Assembly (NCBI RefSeq): GCF_000719345.1 | Contig: NZ_JOFX01000027.1 | Span: forward strand, 25,081-89,080 | Length of the DNA: 64,000 nt | From: Streptomyces sp. NRRL F-2664 | GTDB taxonomy: Bacteria > Actinomycetota > Actinomycetes > Streptomycetales > Streptomycetaceae | Direction of reading: 5' to 3' | Shown here: positions 53,340 to 61,561 of the stretch, in pieces | How the letters are laid out: every line of letters begins with the position of its first letter | Position numbering within the stretch: the stretch's first letter is position 1 | Position numbers and translations under genes: made by a program | The notes under the pieces: model-generated | The model's database searches: none | Told to the model about the DNA's origin: nothing | Seen by the model: only the letters and a program-made list of their open reading frames with translations

Positions 53340-53977
53340 CAGATTCCCTCCTGTGCGGACCGGACCGCCTTCGTGCGGTCGTCATATGTCTGTCGGCCCC
53401 GGGCCCCGAGTTCCCGTCCGTTCTTCCTCAGTTCCGCGTCGGCGAGCTTGCGCAGCTTCGTACGGGCCCGGGACAGCCTGGAACGCACCGTTCCGACGGG
53501 AATGCCCAGGACGCGGGCCGCCTCGGCGTACTCCAGGCCCTCGCACAAGCACAGCAGGAGGACTTCGCGCTCGGGCCGGCGCAGCGCGCTCAGCTGCGTC
53601 AGCGTGGCAGCGATCTGCTGCCGGTCGTCCAGCCGCCCGGCCACCTCGTCGGCGTGGTCGGGCACGGCCGCGGCCGCGGCGGCCGCCGCGGCGGCCCCGG
53701 CAGCAGCCCGGAAGCGGCGGTTGCTGCGGCAGTGGTTCCGGGCGATGTTGGTGGTGATCCCCAGGAGCCAGGGCCGGAGGGAACCGCCCTCGGGATCGAC
53801 GGTGCCGCGCAGCCGCCACGCCTCCAGGAAGGCCGCCGACATGACGTCCTCAGCGACGGCCCAGTCCCCGGTCATCCGGAAGGCATGGTTGTAGAGGGTG
53901 CGCGAGTAGCTGTCGAACAGCTCCGCATAGGCGTCCGGATCACCGGACCGCACCCGTGTTCGCATCTCTGTGGTCAC
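53339..53977 (-). CDS. ECF RNA polymerase sigma factor
   Basis: A 212-residue extracytoplasmic-function sigma factor: region 2 (DAYAELFDSYSRTLYNHAFRM, AEDVMSAAFLEAW) and region 4 (RPEREVLLLCLCEGLEYAEAA, LGIPVGTVRSRLSRARTKLRK) with an Ala-rich linker of ten or more Ala between them. It directs transcription of its own set, probably including this operon. GTG start is used; an ATG four codons later is possible and neither has a strong ribosome site. It is coupled to the CU044_5270 gene. Confidence 0.9.
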   Translation of the reverse strand: MTTEMRTRVRSGDPDAYAELFDSYSRTLYNHAFRMTGDWAVAEDVMSAAFLEAWRLRGTVDPEGGSLRPWLLGITTNIARNHCRSNRRFRAAAGAAAAAAAAAAVPDHADEVAGRLDDRQQIAATLTQLSALRRPEREVLLLCLCEGLEYAEAARVLGIPVGTVRSRLSRARTKLRKLADAELRKNGRELGARGRQTYDDRTKAVRSAQEGI

Positions 53978-54225
53978 TCCTGTCGGCTGTCCGGCACCCC
54001 CGACGGAGTTCCCGTGACCCGCGTCACACCACGCGGTCCCGCGACCACCCTACGAACCACCCGGCCGCCCTCCTCGGGAGGACCCACCGTCCCCACGGCG
54101 CGACAGGCCACCCCGAAGTCGAGACGCGCCCCTCCGCAGCGGCCCCGACACCCCAGCTGCGCCCCCTGGAGCCAACCTGAACCGCCCCGCCAGCCATGGA
54201 CCCACCACCGGCCCGGCCCTCACTC

Positions 54226-55398
54226 CTACCTCCTCGCCCCACCCGCCCCCACCCGCGCCAGAAACCCCCGTACGGCGGCGTAGTACCCCTCTGGGTCCCC
54301 CGCCCGCACCGCGTGCCCCGCCGGGAGCTCGACCAACCGCACCCCCGCCCTGCGCACCGTCATCTCCCGTGCGTGCTCCGCCGACAGCACCCCGCTCCGG
54401 TCCCCCCGCACCAGCAGCGTCGGCGTCCCCACCCGTAGCCAGTCCGCCCAGTGGTCACCGTTCAACCCGCGCTGGGACTCGACCATGTCCTCCACCTCGA
54501 ACGCGGCCCCCCACCCGTCCGGGTACTCCCGTACCGCCCCCTCCAGATACGGGGCCGAGCTCCCCACCCCCGCCAGGAACCCGGCGCGGGTCCCGGCCCG
54601 CCGCGGCCATGCCCGCGCGAACGACAGGTCGCCGTCGACCACCGCCCCGATGTCCTCGACCACCACCGCCCGCACGAGGTCCGGCCGCCGTGCGGCGAGC
54701 TGATAGGCGTTGACCCCGCCCAGCGCATGCCCCAGCACCACGGCCGGGCCCAGCCCCACGTGCTCCAGCAGCGCGGCCGCGTCCGCGACGTACCCCTCCC
54801 GCGTGTACTCCGCCGCCCGGTCGGAATCCCCCTGCCCCCGCTGGTCCAGGGCGATCACCCGCCACGCCGGACCCAGCTCACGCGCCAGCCGCTCGAAGTC
54901 CGCGCCCGACCCGAAGTGCCCGTGCAACGCCAGCAGCGGCGCCCCCGGCCCCCCGAAGTCCGTGTAGACAAGGCGCCGCCCGTCCCGCGCCACCATCACC
55001 CCCGGCAGCGGCCCCAGCTTGTCGATGACCCGCTGCCGCAGCAGCTGGTACTCCTCCCAGCGCCGCTTCAGCCGCCCGCCCGGCCGCTGCACCACCCGGC
55101 CAGGCGTGACCGTCTCACCCCGCCGGAACTGCTCCCGCGTCAGATCGACCCGGATGCCCCCCGGCAGCAGGTTCCACCAGTGGTAGCCCTCCTGCCGCCC
55201 CTCGTGGAACACCTCGCCCAGCACCAGGTCCCCACCCACGAGGTCCTGCACGACCAGGGCGGTGATGTCGCACTGCCCCCAGGCCGGATTCTCCGCGGTC
55301 CACGGCACCCGGCTGACGTCGGCAGGCTCGCTCGTCCCGGCGGACCAGCCCGCCCGGATGGCCGCCTCGAGATCCGCAAGAGTCCAGGGAGTCGTCAT
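54226..55398 (-). CDS. YunG domain-alpha/beta hydrolase fusion with Ala at the nucleophile site
   Basis: A 390-residue protein. Residues about 5-110 look like a YunG domain (WGQCDITALVVQDLVGGDL, GYHWWNLLPGGIRVDLTREQF). Residues 130-390 are an alpha/beta hydrolase fold (LVYTDFGGPGAPLLALHGHFG, ALDQRGQGDSDRAAEYTREGY), related to the hydrolase at 30 kb. The nucleophile elbow reads LGHALGGVNAYQL: GCG (Ala) where Ser is expected. It is thus probably inactive or a binding protein. The ATG giving TTPWTLADLE was chosen; a GTG six codons earlier is possible. Confidence 0.82.
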   Translation of the reverse strand: MTTPWTLADLEAAIRAGWSAGTSEPADVSRVPWTAENPAWGQCDITALVVQDLVGGDLVLGEVFHEGRQEGYHWWNLLPGGIRVDLTREQFRRGETVTPGRVVQRPGGRLKRRWEEYQLLRQRVIDKLGPLPGVMVARDGRRLVYTDFGGPGAPLLALHGHFGSGADFERLARELGPAWRVIALDQRGQGDSDRAAEYTREGYVADAAALLEHVGLGPAVVLGHALGGVNAYQLAARRPDLVRAVVVEDIGAVVDGDLSFARAWPRRAGTRAGFLAGVGSSAPYLEGAVREYPDGWGAAFEVEDMVESQRGLNGDHWADWLRVGTPTLLVRGDRSGVLSAEHAREMTVRRAGVRLVELPAGHAVRAGDPEGYYAAVRGFLARVGAGGARR

Positions 55399-56010
55399 CC
55401 CCCCAGCCTGCCGCACCCCACTGACAACGCGGCGGCCTCAGGGACGGACGACGGCGACCCCGTCCCGCGTGCAGCGCGCCGTCACCGTGCACGAGGTCGC
55501 GCAGCCGGCCCAGGCACCCCGGGCGGCCCCGCCGAACCCGGCTGCGGCGTCGGCCGCGCACCGCCGCGCCGCACAGCACAGGCCGCGCCCCGCACACCGC
55601 ACCCATCCTCGACCCCTCGCGTCGCCGCACCTGACGAGATGGAGCTTGACCCGCGATCCGTTACCCGTATGGATGACTGACGGAATGTCGGACTTATGTC
55701 AGCGAGTCGGCCCAACGACACGCGCCCCCACTGCTCCGAACGGCGGCCCCTCGCCCCGCACCCCGTACGCCGAGAGGACAGTCATTGCCCGGCGTCACCC
55801 CCCGTGATACACAGAGTGACCGCACGTTCTTGCGCCCGGACGGCAGCCCCGCCCCAGGTCAGAGCGCGGAAGCCCGATACGGGCCGCGAGATCGGGTAAA
55901 GAGAGCCGACAAGTCGACGACGGCGGCGGTTTCATCAGCGAAGATAGTGCGTGACCCCTGCCGTCGGGCAGCGGGCATCCGGAACTACCCTTACAGGGGC
56001 GGTGAGTTAC
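55399..56010 (+). promoter_or_regulatory. 612-nt intergenic region before the secretion-like operon
   Basis: No gene could be supported. TTGACC (55646-55651), 16-17 bases and TATGGAT (55668-55674) form the best promoter by eye; it would give a leader of about 330 nt. A second possible -10, TACCCT (55986-55991), lies right before the first gene. No tRNA, integrase site or clear long hairpin was seen. Confidence 0.4.
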
Positions 56011-56319
56011 ATGATCCTGGCAGCCGAAAAGGGCGACATCACCACCATCATCGGCGGAATCGCCCCGAACTGGGGGCCGTTCGGCAGTCTCGGCAACGAA
56101 GCGAAGGTCATGATCGAGGTGGTCATGGCCGTCGCGATCCTCCTCTGCCTCGGCATCGCCATCTGGGGCGCGGCCAAGCAGCGCATCGGTGCGACGGCCC
56201 TGCGCGACACCTTCAGCGCGGAACAGGGCAAGGGCCTGATCGTGGCCGGCCTCACGGGCGTCTTCATCATCGGCTCCCTCGGCACGCTCTTCACGATCGT
56301 CTACGGAATGGCCGTCTGA
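56011..56319 (+). CDS. Two-helix membrane protein, VirB2/pilin-like position
   Basis: First gene of a six-gene secretion-like operon. The 102-residue protein has a short amphipathic head (ILAAEKGDITTIIGGIAPNWG), membrane helix 1 (VVMAVAILLCLGIAIWGAA), a basic/polar loop (KQRIGATALRDTFSAEQGKG) and helix 2 (LIVAGLTGVFIIGSLGTLF). Size and two-helix layout match VirB2/TrbC-type subunits, but no sequence signature proves it. GGTGAG lies 4 nt before the ATG. Confidence 0.7.
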   Translation: MILAAEKGDITTIIGGIAPNWGPFGSLGNEAKVMIEVVMAVAILLCLGIAIWGAAKQRIGATALRDTFSAEQGKGLIVAGLTGVFIIGSLGTLFTIVYGMAV

Positions 56320-56422
56320 CCCGATCGACCACCGGTGGCCCCGACCTGATGAGGACTCACCACACCGCATCCACGCGGGAACCAGCGCTACCGTCGAACG
56401 ACGCGGAGGGGGCGGAAACGGA

Positions 56423-57253
56423 ATGAGCAACGACGACCAGTACGGCGGCGCCGGCTACGGCGAGGTCGGCGGCACGGGCCAGACCCGCACCCGCCTCCCC
56501 GAAGCCCCCGCCGACCCGTACGGCCCCGCCCGCCGCACCTCCCGCACCCCCCGCAGCCTGGTCACCGTGGTCGGCGTGGTGGTCCTCCTCATCGCCGCCA
56601 TCGCCTTCGCCAACCAGGCCCCGGACACCCCCGACGCCAAATCCACCGACGACACCCCGTCCGCCACCTCCACCGCGGCCACCGGCACGAACCCGGTCAC
56701 GGGCAAGCAGGGCGGCCTGCCCTCGGGCTTCGCCCAGGACCAGCAGGGCGCCCAATCGGCCGCCGCCAACTACGCGGTGGCCCTGGGCTCGGACGGGATG
56801 TTCAATCCGGCGCGGCGGCACTCGATCGTGGACGCCATGGCGGACGAGAGCAGCCGCACGAGACTCAAGGCCGCTTTCGACGCCGACTATTCCGCAGGGC
56901 TGCTCGCCCAGATCGGCCTCACCAAGGACGGGTTGGCACCGACCGGTTCCACCTTCGTCAACCGCACCGTCCCAGCCGGAGCCAAGGTCAAGAACTTCTC
57001 CGCGGGGGCCGCGTCGGTCGATGTGTGGTGCATCGGCATGTTCGGCCTGACGGGCGACAAATCCACGCGCCCCGTCACCAGCAGCTGGTTCACGATCTCG
57101 ATGACCCTCAAGTGGAACGGCTCGGACTGGAAGGTGGTCGAAACCTCGCAGAAGGACGGCCCCACGCCGGTCACCGGTGACGTCCCCGTGTCCACCTCCG
57201 ACGAGATCGGCAGTGCGGTCACCGAATTCGGAGGGTTCACCTATGCCCGGTAG
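56423..57253 (+). CDS. Single-pass membrane protein, VirB8/TcpC-like
   Basis: A 276-residue bitopic protein: Tyr/Gly-rich cytoplasmic head, one helix (LVTVVGVVVLLIAAIAFA, about residues 46-63), a Thr/Ser/Pro linker and an outer domain from about residue 105 (SAAANYAVALGSDGMFNPARR to WNGSDWKVVETSQKDGPTP), whose helix-plus-sheet pattern fits the NTF2-like fold of VirB8/TcpC conjugation proteins. The assignment rests on layout and position. Its end overlaps the next start by 11 nt. Confidence 0.7.
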   Translation: MSNDDQYGGAGYGEVGGTGQTRTRLPEAPADPYGPARRTSRTPRSLVTVVGVVVLLIAAIAFANQAPDTPDAKSTDDTPSATSTAATGTNPVTGKQGGLPSGFAQDQQGAQSAAANYAVALGSDGMFNPARRHSIVDAMADESSRTRLKAAFDADYSAGLLAQIGLTKDGLAPTGSTFVNRTVPAGAKVKNFSAGAASVDVWCIGMFGLTGDKSTRPVTSSWFTISMTLKWNGSDWKVVETSQKDGPTPVTGDVPVSTSDEIGSAVTEFGGFTYAR

Positions 57254-58559
57254 CAACCGAACCGCGCTCCGACGGATCGGCGCGATCACCGCTGCCGTCC
57301 AGGCCGCGGTCGTTCTCTTCGCTGCACGGGCGACAGCCGCCCCTGATCCGACCCCCACGCCCTCGCCGAGCGCGAGCAAAGACCCCTGCTCGCTGATCGC
57401 CGGCCCCGCCAAGGAGTACTGCGAGCGCGGCGAAGGCGGCGGAGCCCCCCGCACCGGCCTCGCCCCCAGCGACCCGGCCGACGCCCTCAACCCCCTCGCC
57501 TCCCTCGCCAAGGGCTGCGCCGACGCCGCAGCCTGGATCGTCACCAAGCTCAGCGAAGCGGTCAAGGGCAGCGCCGACGTCGACTTCACCAACGCCACCT
57601 TCCTCAAGCAGTACGCCGTCGTCTTCGCCGCGTCCACGATCCTCACGCTCGTCCTCTGGCTCTTCGCCGTCGCCAAGCGAGCCGTCCGCGGCGTCCCCCT
57701 CACCACCGCCGTCTCCGAAGCCATCGGCTTCCTCTGGCTCACCGTCCTGGCCTCCGCCTTCACCCCCCTGATCCTCTACACCGTCGTCTCCGCCACCGAC
57801 GGCGTCACCGAGGTCATCGCCTCCGCCACCGGCAGCCAGACCGACGTCTTCTTCGGCTCCTTCTCCGAAGCCCTCAAGAAGGGCGACGACATCGGCGGCG
57901 GCCCGATCATGCTGATCGTCGTCGCCCTCGTCACCGTCCTCGCCGCCGGCATCCTCTTCCTCGAACTCTTCATCCGGGCCGCCCTCCTCTACGTGGGCGC
58001 CCTCCTCGGCGTCGTCGTCTACTCCGGCCTCGTCGACCGCAACCTGTGGGGCCACGTCCGCCGCTGGGCCGGCATCATGATCGCCGTCATCCTCGTGAAG
58101 CCGGTCATCGTCATCGTCCTCGGCCTCGCCGGAGCCCTCACCGGCGAACAGGGCCCCAACGCCTTCTCCGCCGTCGTCACCGGCCTCTCCATCATCCTCC
58201 TGGCGATCTTCGCCTCCGCGATGATCTACCGCTTCGTCCCCGGCTTCGGCGACGAGATCGCCTCCGCCCGCGCGGGCCGCAGCAAGGCCACCGACGGAGC
58301 GCAGGCCGCCGCCGTCATCAGCTCCCCCGCCTCCCTCGTCTCCCAGGGCATCAAGACCCACAGCAGCCGCGGCGCCCACCGCGGAGGCGACGGCGGCGGC
58401 AGCACGCCCCGCCCCGCCAACCCCCTCTCCGGAGGCGTGGCCGCCCACAGCAGCCGCCCCGCCTCCGGCGGCGGGGCCGGCGGCGGATCCGTCGCCTCCG
58501 TCGCACCCCCGCCCCGCACGAGCTCGAGCACGAGGAACACAGGAGGTGACGGGCGTTGA
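57243..58559 (+). CDS. Polytopic membrane protein, VirB6/TrbL-like
   Basis: A 438-residue protein: signal peptide (IGAITAAVQAAVVLFAARATAA), Pro/Ser linker with two Cys (DPCSLIAGPAKEYCERG), about six membrane helices (QYAVVFAASTILTLVLWLFAV to ILLAIFASAMIYRF) and a cytoplasmic Gly/Ser/Ala-rich tail of about 130 residues with repeated HSSRGAHRG and HSSRPASGG. This is the layout of VirB6/TrbL channel proteins of Gram-positive conjugation systems. GGAGGG lies 7 nt before the ATG. Coupled to both neighbours. Confidence 0.78.
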   Translation: MPGSNRTALRRIGAITAAVQAAVVLFAARATAAPDPTPTPSPSASKDPCSLIAGPAKEYCERGEGGGAPRTGLAPSDPADALNPLASLAKGCADAAAWIVTKLSEAVKGSADVDFTNATFLKQYAVVFAASTILTLVLWLFAVAKRAVRGVPLTTAVSEAIGFLWLTVLASAFTPLILYTVVSATDGVTEVIASATGSQTDVFFGSFSEALKKGDDIGGGPIMLIVVALVTVLAAGILFLELFIRAALLYVGALLGVVVYSGLVDRNLWGHVRRWAGIMIAVILVKPVIVIVLGLAGALTGEQGPNAFSAVVTGLSIILLAIFASAMIYRFVPGFGDEIASARAGRSKATDGAQAAAVISSPASLVSQGIKTHSSRGAHRGGDGGGSTPRPANPLSGGVAAHSSRPASGGGAGGGSVASVAPPPRTSSSTRNTGGDGR

Positions 58560-60118
58560 CGACCCAGTCCCACCAGCTGCACCCGGTCGCACCCCGCCGC
58601 ACGTATCTCATCGGCCGCGCCCGGCCGAACGCGATCGTCGGCAAGAACCGCGAGACCGGCGAGATCGCCCTCATCATCACCGGGGCGTTCTTCGGCATGA
58701 TGAGCGGACTGCTCGTCCCCCACCTCACCCTGCGCATCGTCACCCTCGTCGGCTTCCCGCTCCTCGCACTGGCCGCCGTCTACGTCCCGTACAAGGGCCG
58801 CACCTTCTACCGCTGGTTCGAGATCAGCCGCAGCTACAAGCGCACCCTGCGCCGCGGCACCACCTACCGCTCCGGCGCCATGGAAGCCGGTGTCCGCGCC
58901 GCCGACGGCCGCGAGGTCGAGGTCGGCCCGCCCCCCGGCATCGGCCGCATCAACTGGCTCGCCGCCCCCTTCGGCCCCGACGAGATCGCCGTACTCCTCC
59001 ACGCCGACCGCCGCACCGTCACCGCCGCCATCGAGATCGAGGGCCCCGGCGTCGGCCTGCGCGACAGCGAGGACCAGGAAGCCCTCGTCGACCGCTTCGG
59101 CACCCTCCTCAAGCACGTGGCCAACGGCGACGGCTTCGTCACCCGCCTCCAGATGCTCGCCCGCACCCTCCCCGCCGACCCCGACGCCCACGCCAAGGAC
59201 GTCGCCCAGCGCGGCGACACCCGGGCCCCCGTCTGGCTGCGCGACTCCTACGACCAGCTCCAGTCGATGGTGTCGACCTCCTCCGAGCAGCACCGCGCGT
59301 ACCTCGTCGCCTGCATGCACTACACCCGCGACCTGGCCGCCGAGGCCGTCACCATCGCCCGCGCCTCCACCCCCCACAAGGGCCGCAAACTCGACCGCGA
59401 CGCCGGCCTCGCCATCGTCATGGCCCGCGAACTCACCGACATCTGCGCCCGCCTCGCCGAAGCCGACATCCGCGTCCGCCAGCCCCTCGGCCAGGGCCGC
59501 CTCGCCTCCCTCGTCCACTCCATGTACGACCCGGACCACCCCATCGACCACATCCAGGCCATGACCAAGCGCAACGCCTGGCCCGCCGAACTCGACGCGG
59601 TCGAACCCACCTACCTCCAGGCCAAGACCCGCGAGTCCTCCACCCGCGCCCCCTGGTGCCACGCCACCGCCTGGGTCAAGGAATGGCCCATGACCCCCGT
59701 CGGCGTGAACTTCCTCGCCCCCCTCCTCGTCCACACCCCCGACGTCATCCGCACCGTCGCCGTCACCATGGACCTGGAGCCCACCGAGGTCGCCATCGAG
59801 CGCATGCTCACCGAGAAGACCAATGACGAGGCCGACGCCTCCCGCGCCGCCAAGATGAACCGCACCGTCGACCCCCGCGACATCGCCGCCCACGGCCGGC
59901 TCGACCAGAGGGGTGAAGATCTCGCCAGCGGCGCTGCCGGAGTCAACCTGGTCGGGTACATCACGGTGTCCTCGCGTTCACCGGAGGCCCTCGCCCGCGA
60001 CAAGCGGACCATCCGCGCCTCGGCCGGCAAGTCCTACCTGAAGCTGGAATGGTGCGACCGCGAGCACCACCGCGCCTTCGTCAACACCTTGCCGTTCGCC
60101 ACCGGCATCCGACGCTAG
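58556..60118 (+). CDS. SCO6880-family protein, PrgI/VirB4 N-domain-like
   Basis: A 520-residue protein. Two membrane helices near residues 37-75 (IALIITGAFFGMMSGLLVPH, LTLRIVTLVGFPLLALAAVYV) are PrgI/VirB3-like, followed by a large cytoplasmic part that resembles the N-terminal half of VirB4 without the ATPase. The ATPase half is the next gene, so VirB4 is split in two here. TTG start with a perfect AGGAGGTGA 5-6 nt upstream, overlapping the previous stop by 4 nt (TTGA). Confidence 0.82.
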   Translation: MTTQSHQLHPVAPRRTYLIGRARPNAIVGKNRETGEIALIITGAFFGMMSGLLVPHLTLRIVTLVGFPLLALAAVYVPYKGRTFYRWFEISRSYKRTLRRGTTYRSGAMEAGVRAADGREVEVGPPPGIGRINWLAAPFGPDEIAVLLHADRRTVTAAIEIEGPGVGLRDSEDQEALVDRFGTLLKHVANGDGFVTRLQMLARTLPADPDAHAKDVAQRGDTRAPVWLRDSYDQLQSMVSTSSEQHRAYLVACMHYTRDLAAEAVTIARASTPHKGRKLDRDAGLAIVMARELTDICARLAEADIRVRQPLGQGRLASLVHSMYDPDHPIDHIQAMTKRNAWPAELDAVEPTYLQAKTRESSTRAPWCHATAWVKEWPMTPVGVNFLAPLLVHTPDVIRTVAVTMDLEPTEVAIERMLTEKTNDEADASRAAKMNRTVDPRDIAAHGRLDQRGEDLASGAAGVNLVGYITVSSRSPEALARDKRTIRASAGKSYLKLEWCDREHHRAFVNTLPFATGIRR

Positions 60119-60137
60119 CTGGAGGGAAGACCCGCCC

Positions 60138-61559
60138 ATGCGAGATCCCATGACAGCGCTGACGGACGCCTTCACCAGCTTCCTCTTCGGCAAAGTCGAA
60201 ACGACGCGCCTGCCCGTACGCACCTCCACCGGGCAGGCGCAAGCCGTCTACCTCCCCACCGCCGCCCCCGGCCTCGGCGACTCCGGCGTCATCATCGGCC
60301 GCGAGGTCTACAGCGGCAAGGGCTACATCTACGACCCCTTCCAGCTGTACGGCCAGCAGCTCCCGGCCCCCCACTGGCTGGTCCTCGGCGAATCCGGCAA
60401 CGGCAAGTCCGCCCTGGAGAAGACCTACGTCCTGCGCCAGCTCCGCTTCAAGGACCGCCAGGTCGTCGTCCTCGACGCCCAGGGCGAGGACGGCGTCGGC
60501 GAATGGAACCTCATCGCCCAGCAGCTGGGGATAACCCCCATCCGCCTGGACCCGATCGCCGCCAACGACTCCGGGATCCGCCTCAACCCCCTCGACCCGG
60601 CCATCACCACGACCGGCCAGCTCGCGCTGCTCCGCACCATCATCGAAGTCGCCATGGGCCACGGCCTCGACGAGCGCGCCGGCTTCGCCCTCAAGGTCGC
60701 CCACGCCTACGTCGTCGACACCATCCGGGACCGCCAGCCCGTCCTGACCGACATCGTGGAGCAACTGCGCCACCCCGAGGCCGAGTCCGCGCTCGCCATG
60801 AACGTCGACATAGACGATGTCCGGGCCTGGGGCCTCGACGTCGCGCTCGTCCTCGACCGCCTCGTCGACGGCGACCTGCGCGGCATGTTCGACGGCCCCA
60901 CGACCGTCGGCATCGACCTCGACGCGCCCCTCATCGTCTTCGACCTCTCCCACATCGACCGCAACTCCATCGCCATGCCCATCCTGATGGCGATCGTCGG
61001 CGTGTGGCTGGAGCACACCTGGATCCGGCCCGACCGCAAGAAGCGCATCTTCCTCGTCGAGGAGGCCTGGCACATCATCAACAGCCCCTTCGTCGCCCAG
61101 CTGTTCCAGCGCCTCCTGAAGTTCGGCCGCCGCCTCGGCCTGTCCTTCGTCGCCGTCGTCCACCACCTCTCCGACGTCGTCGACGGCGCCGCAGCCCGCG
61201 AAGCCGCGGCCATCCTCAAGATGGCCTCGACCCGAACGATCTACGCCCAGAAGGCGGACGAGGCCAGAGCCACGGGCCGGGTCCTGGGCCTGCCCCGCTG
61301 GGCGGTGGAGATCATCCCGACCCTCACCCCCGGCATCGCCGTCTGGGACGTCAACGGCAACGTCCAGGTCGTCAAACACCTGATCACCGAAGCCGAACGC
61401 CCCCTGGTCTTCACCGACCGCGCCATGACCGAGTCCTCCTCCTCACCCCGCCTGCCCGCCGACCTCCTCGCCGCCGAACTCGAAGCGGAGGAACGCGCCC
61501 TGTCCATCGAACGCAGCCGCGGCAGCGGCAGCCCCGGATCCGCGACCACGGTGGCCTGA
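60138..61559 (+). CDS. VirB4/TraC-like conjugation ATPase
   Basis: A 473-residue P-loop ATPase of the VirB4/TraC class that would power assembly or transfer. Walker A is GESGNGKSA (WLVLGESGNGKSALEKTYVL), Walker B KKRIFLVEEAWHI, followed by the sensor region LGLSFVAVVHHLSDVVDGAA and the TRTIYAQKADEARATG segment. It lacks the N-domain, which is the preceding gene. GGAGGGAAG lies 9 nt before the ATG. Of the operon's two ATPase-like genes this is the only one with intact motifs. Confidence 0.88.
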   Translation: MRDPMTALTDAFTSFLFGKVETTRLPVRTSTGQAQAVYLPTAAPGLGDSGVIIGREVYSGKGYIYDPFQLYGQQLPAPHWLVLGESGNGKSALEKTYVLRQLRFKDRQVVVLDAQGEDGVGEWNLIAQQLGITPIRLDPIAANDSGIRLNPLDPAITTTGQLALLRTIIEVAMGHGLDERAGFALKVAHAYVVDTIRDRQPVLTDIVEQLRHPEAESALAMNVDIDDVRAWGLDVALVLDRLVDGDLRGMFDGPTTVGIDLDAPLIVFDLSHIDRNSIAMPILMAIVGVWLEHTWIRPDRKKRIFLVEEAWHIINSPFVAQLFQRLLKFGRRLGLSFVAVVHHLSDVVDGAAAREAAAILKMASTRTIYAQKADEARATGRVLGLPRWAVEIIPTLTPGIAVWDVNGNVQVVKHLITEAERPLVFTDRAMTESSSSPRLPADLLAAELEAEERALSIERSRGSGSPGSATTVA

Positions 61560-61561
61560 CC

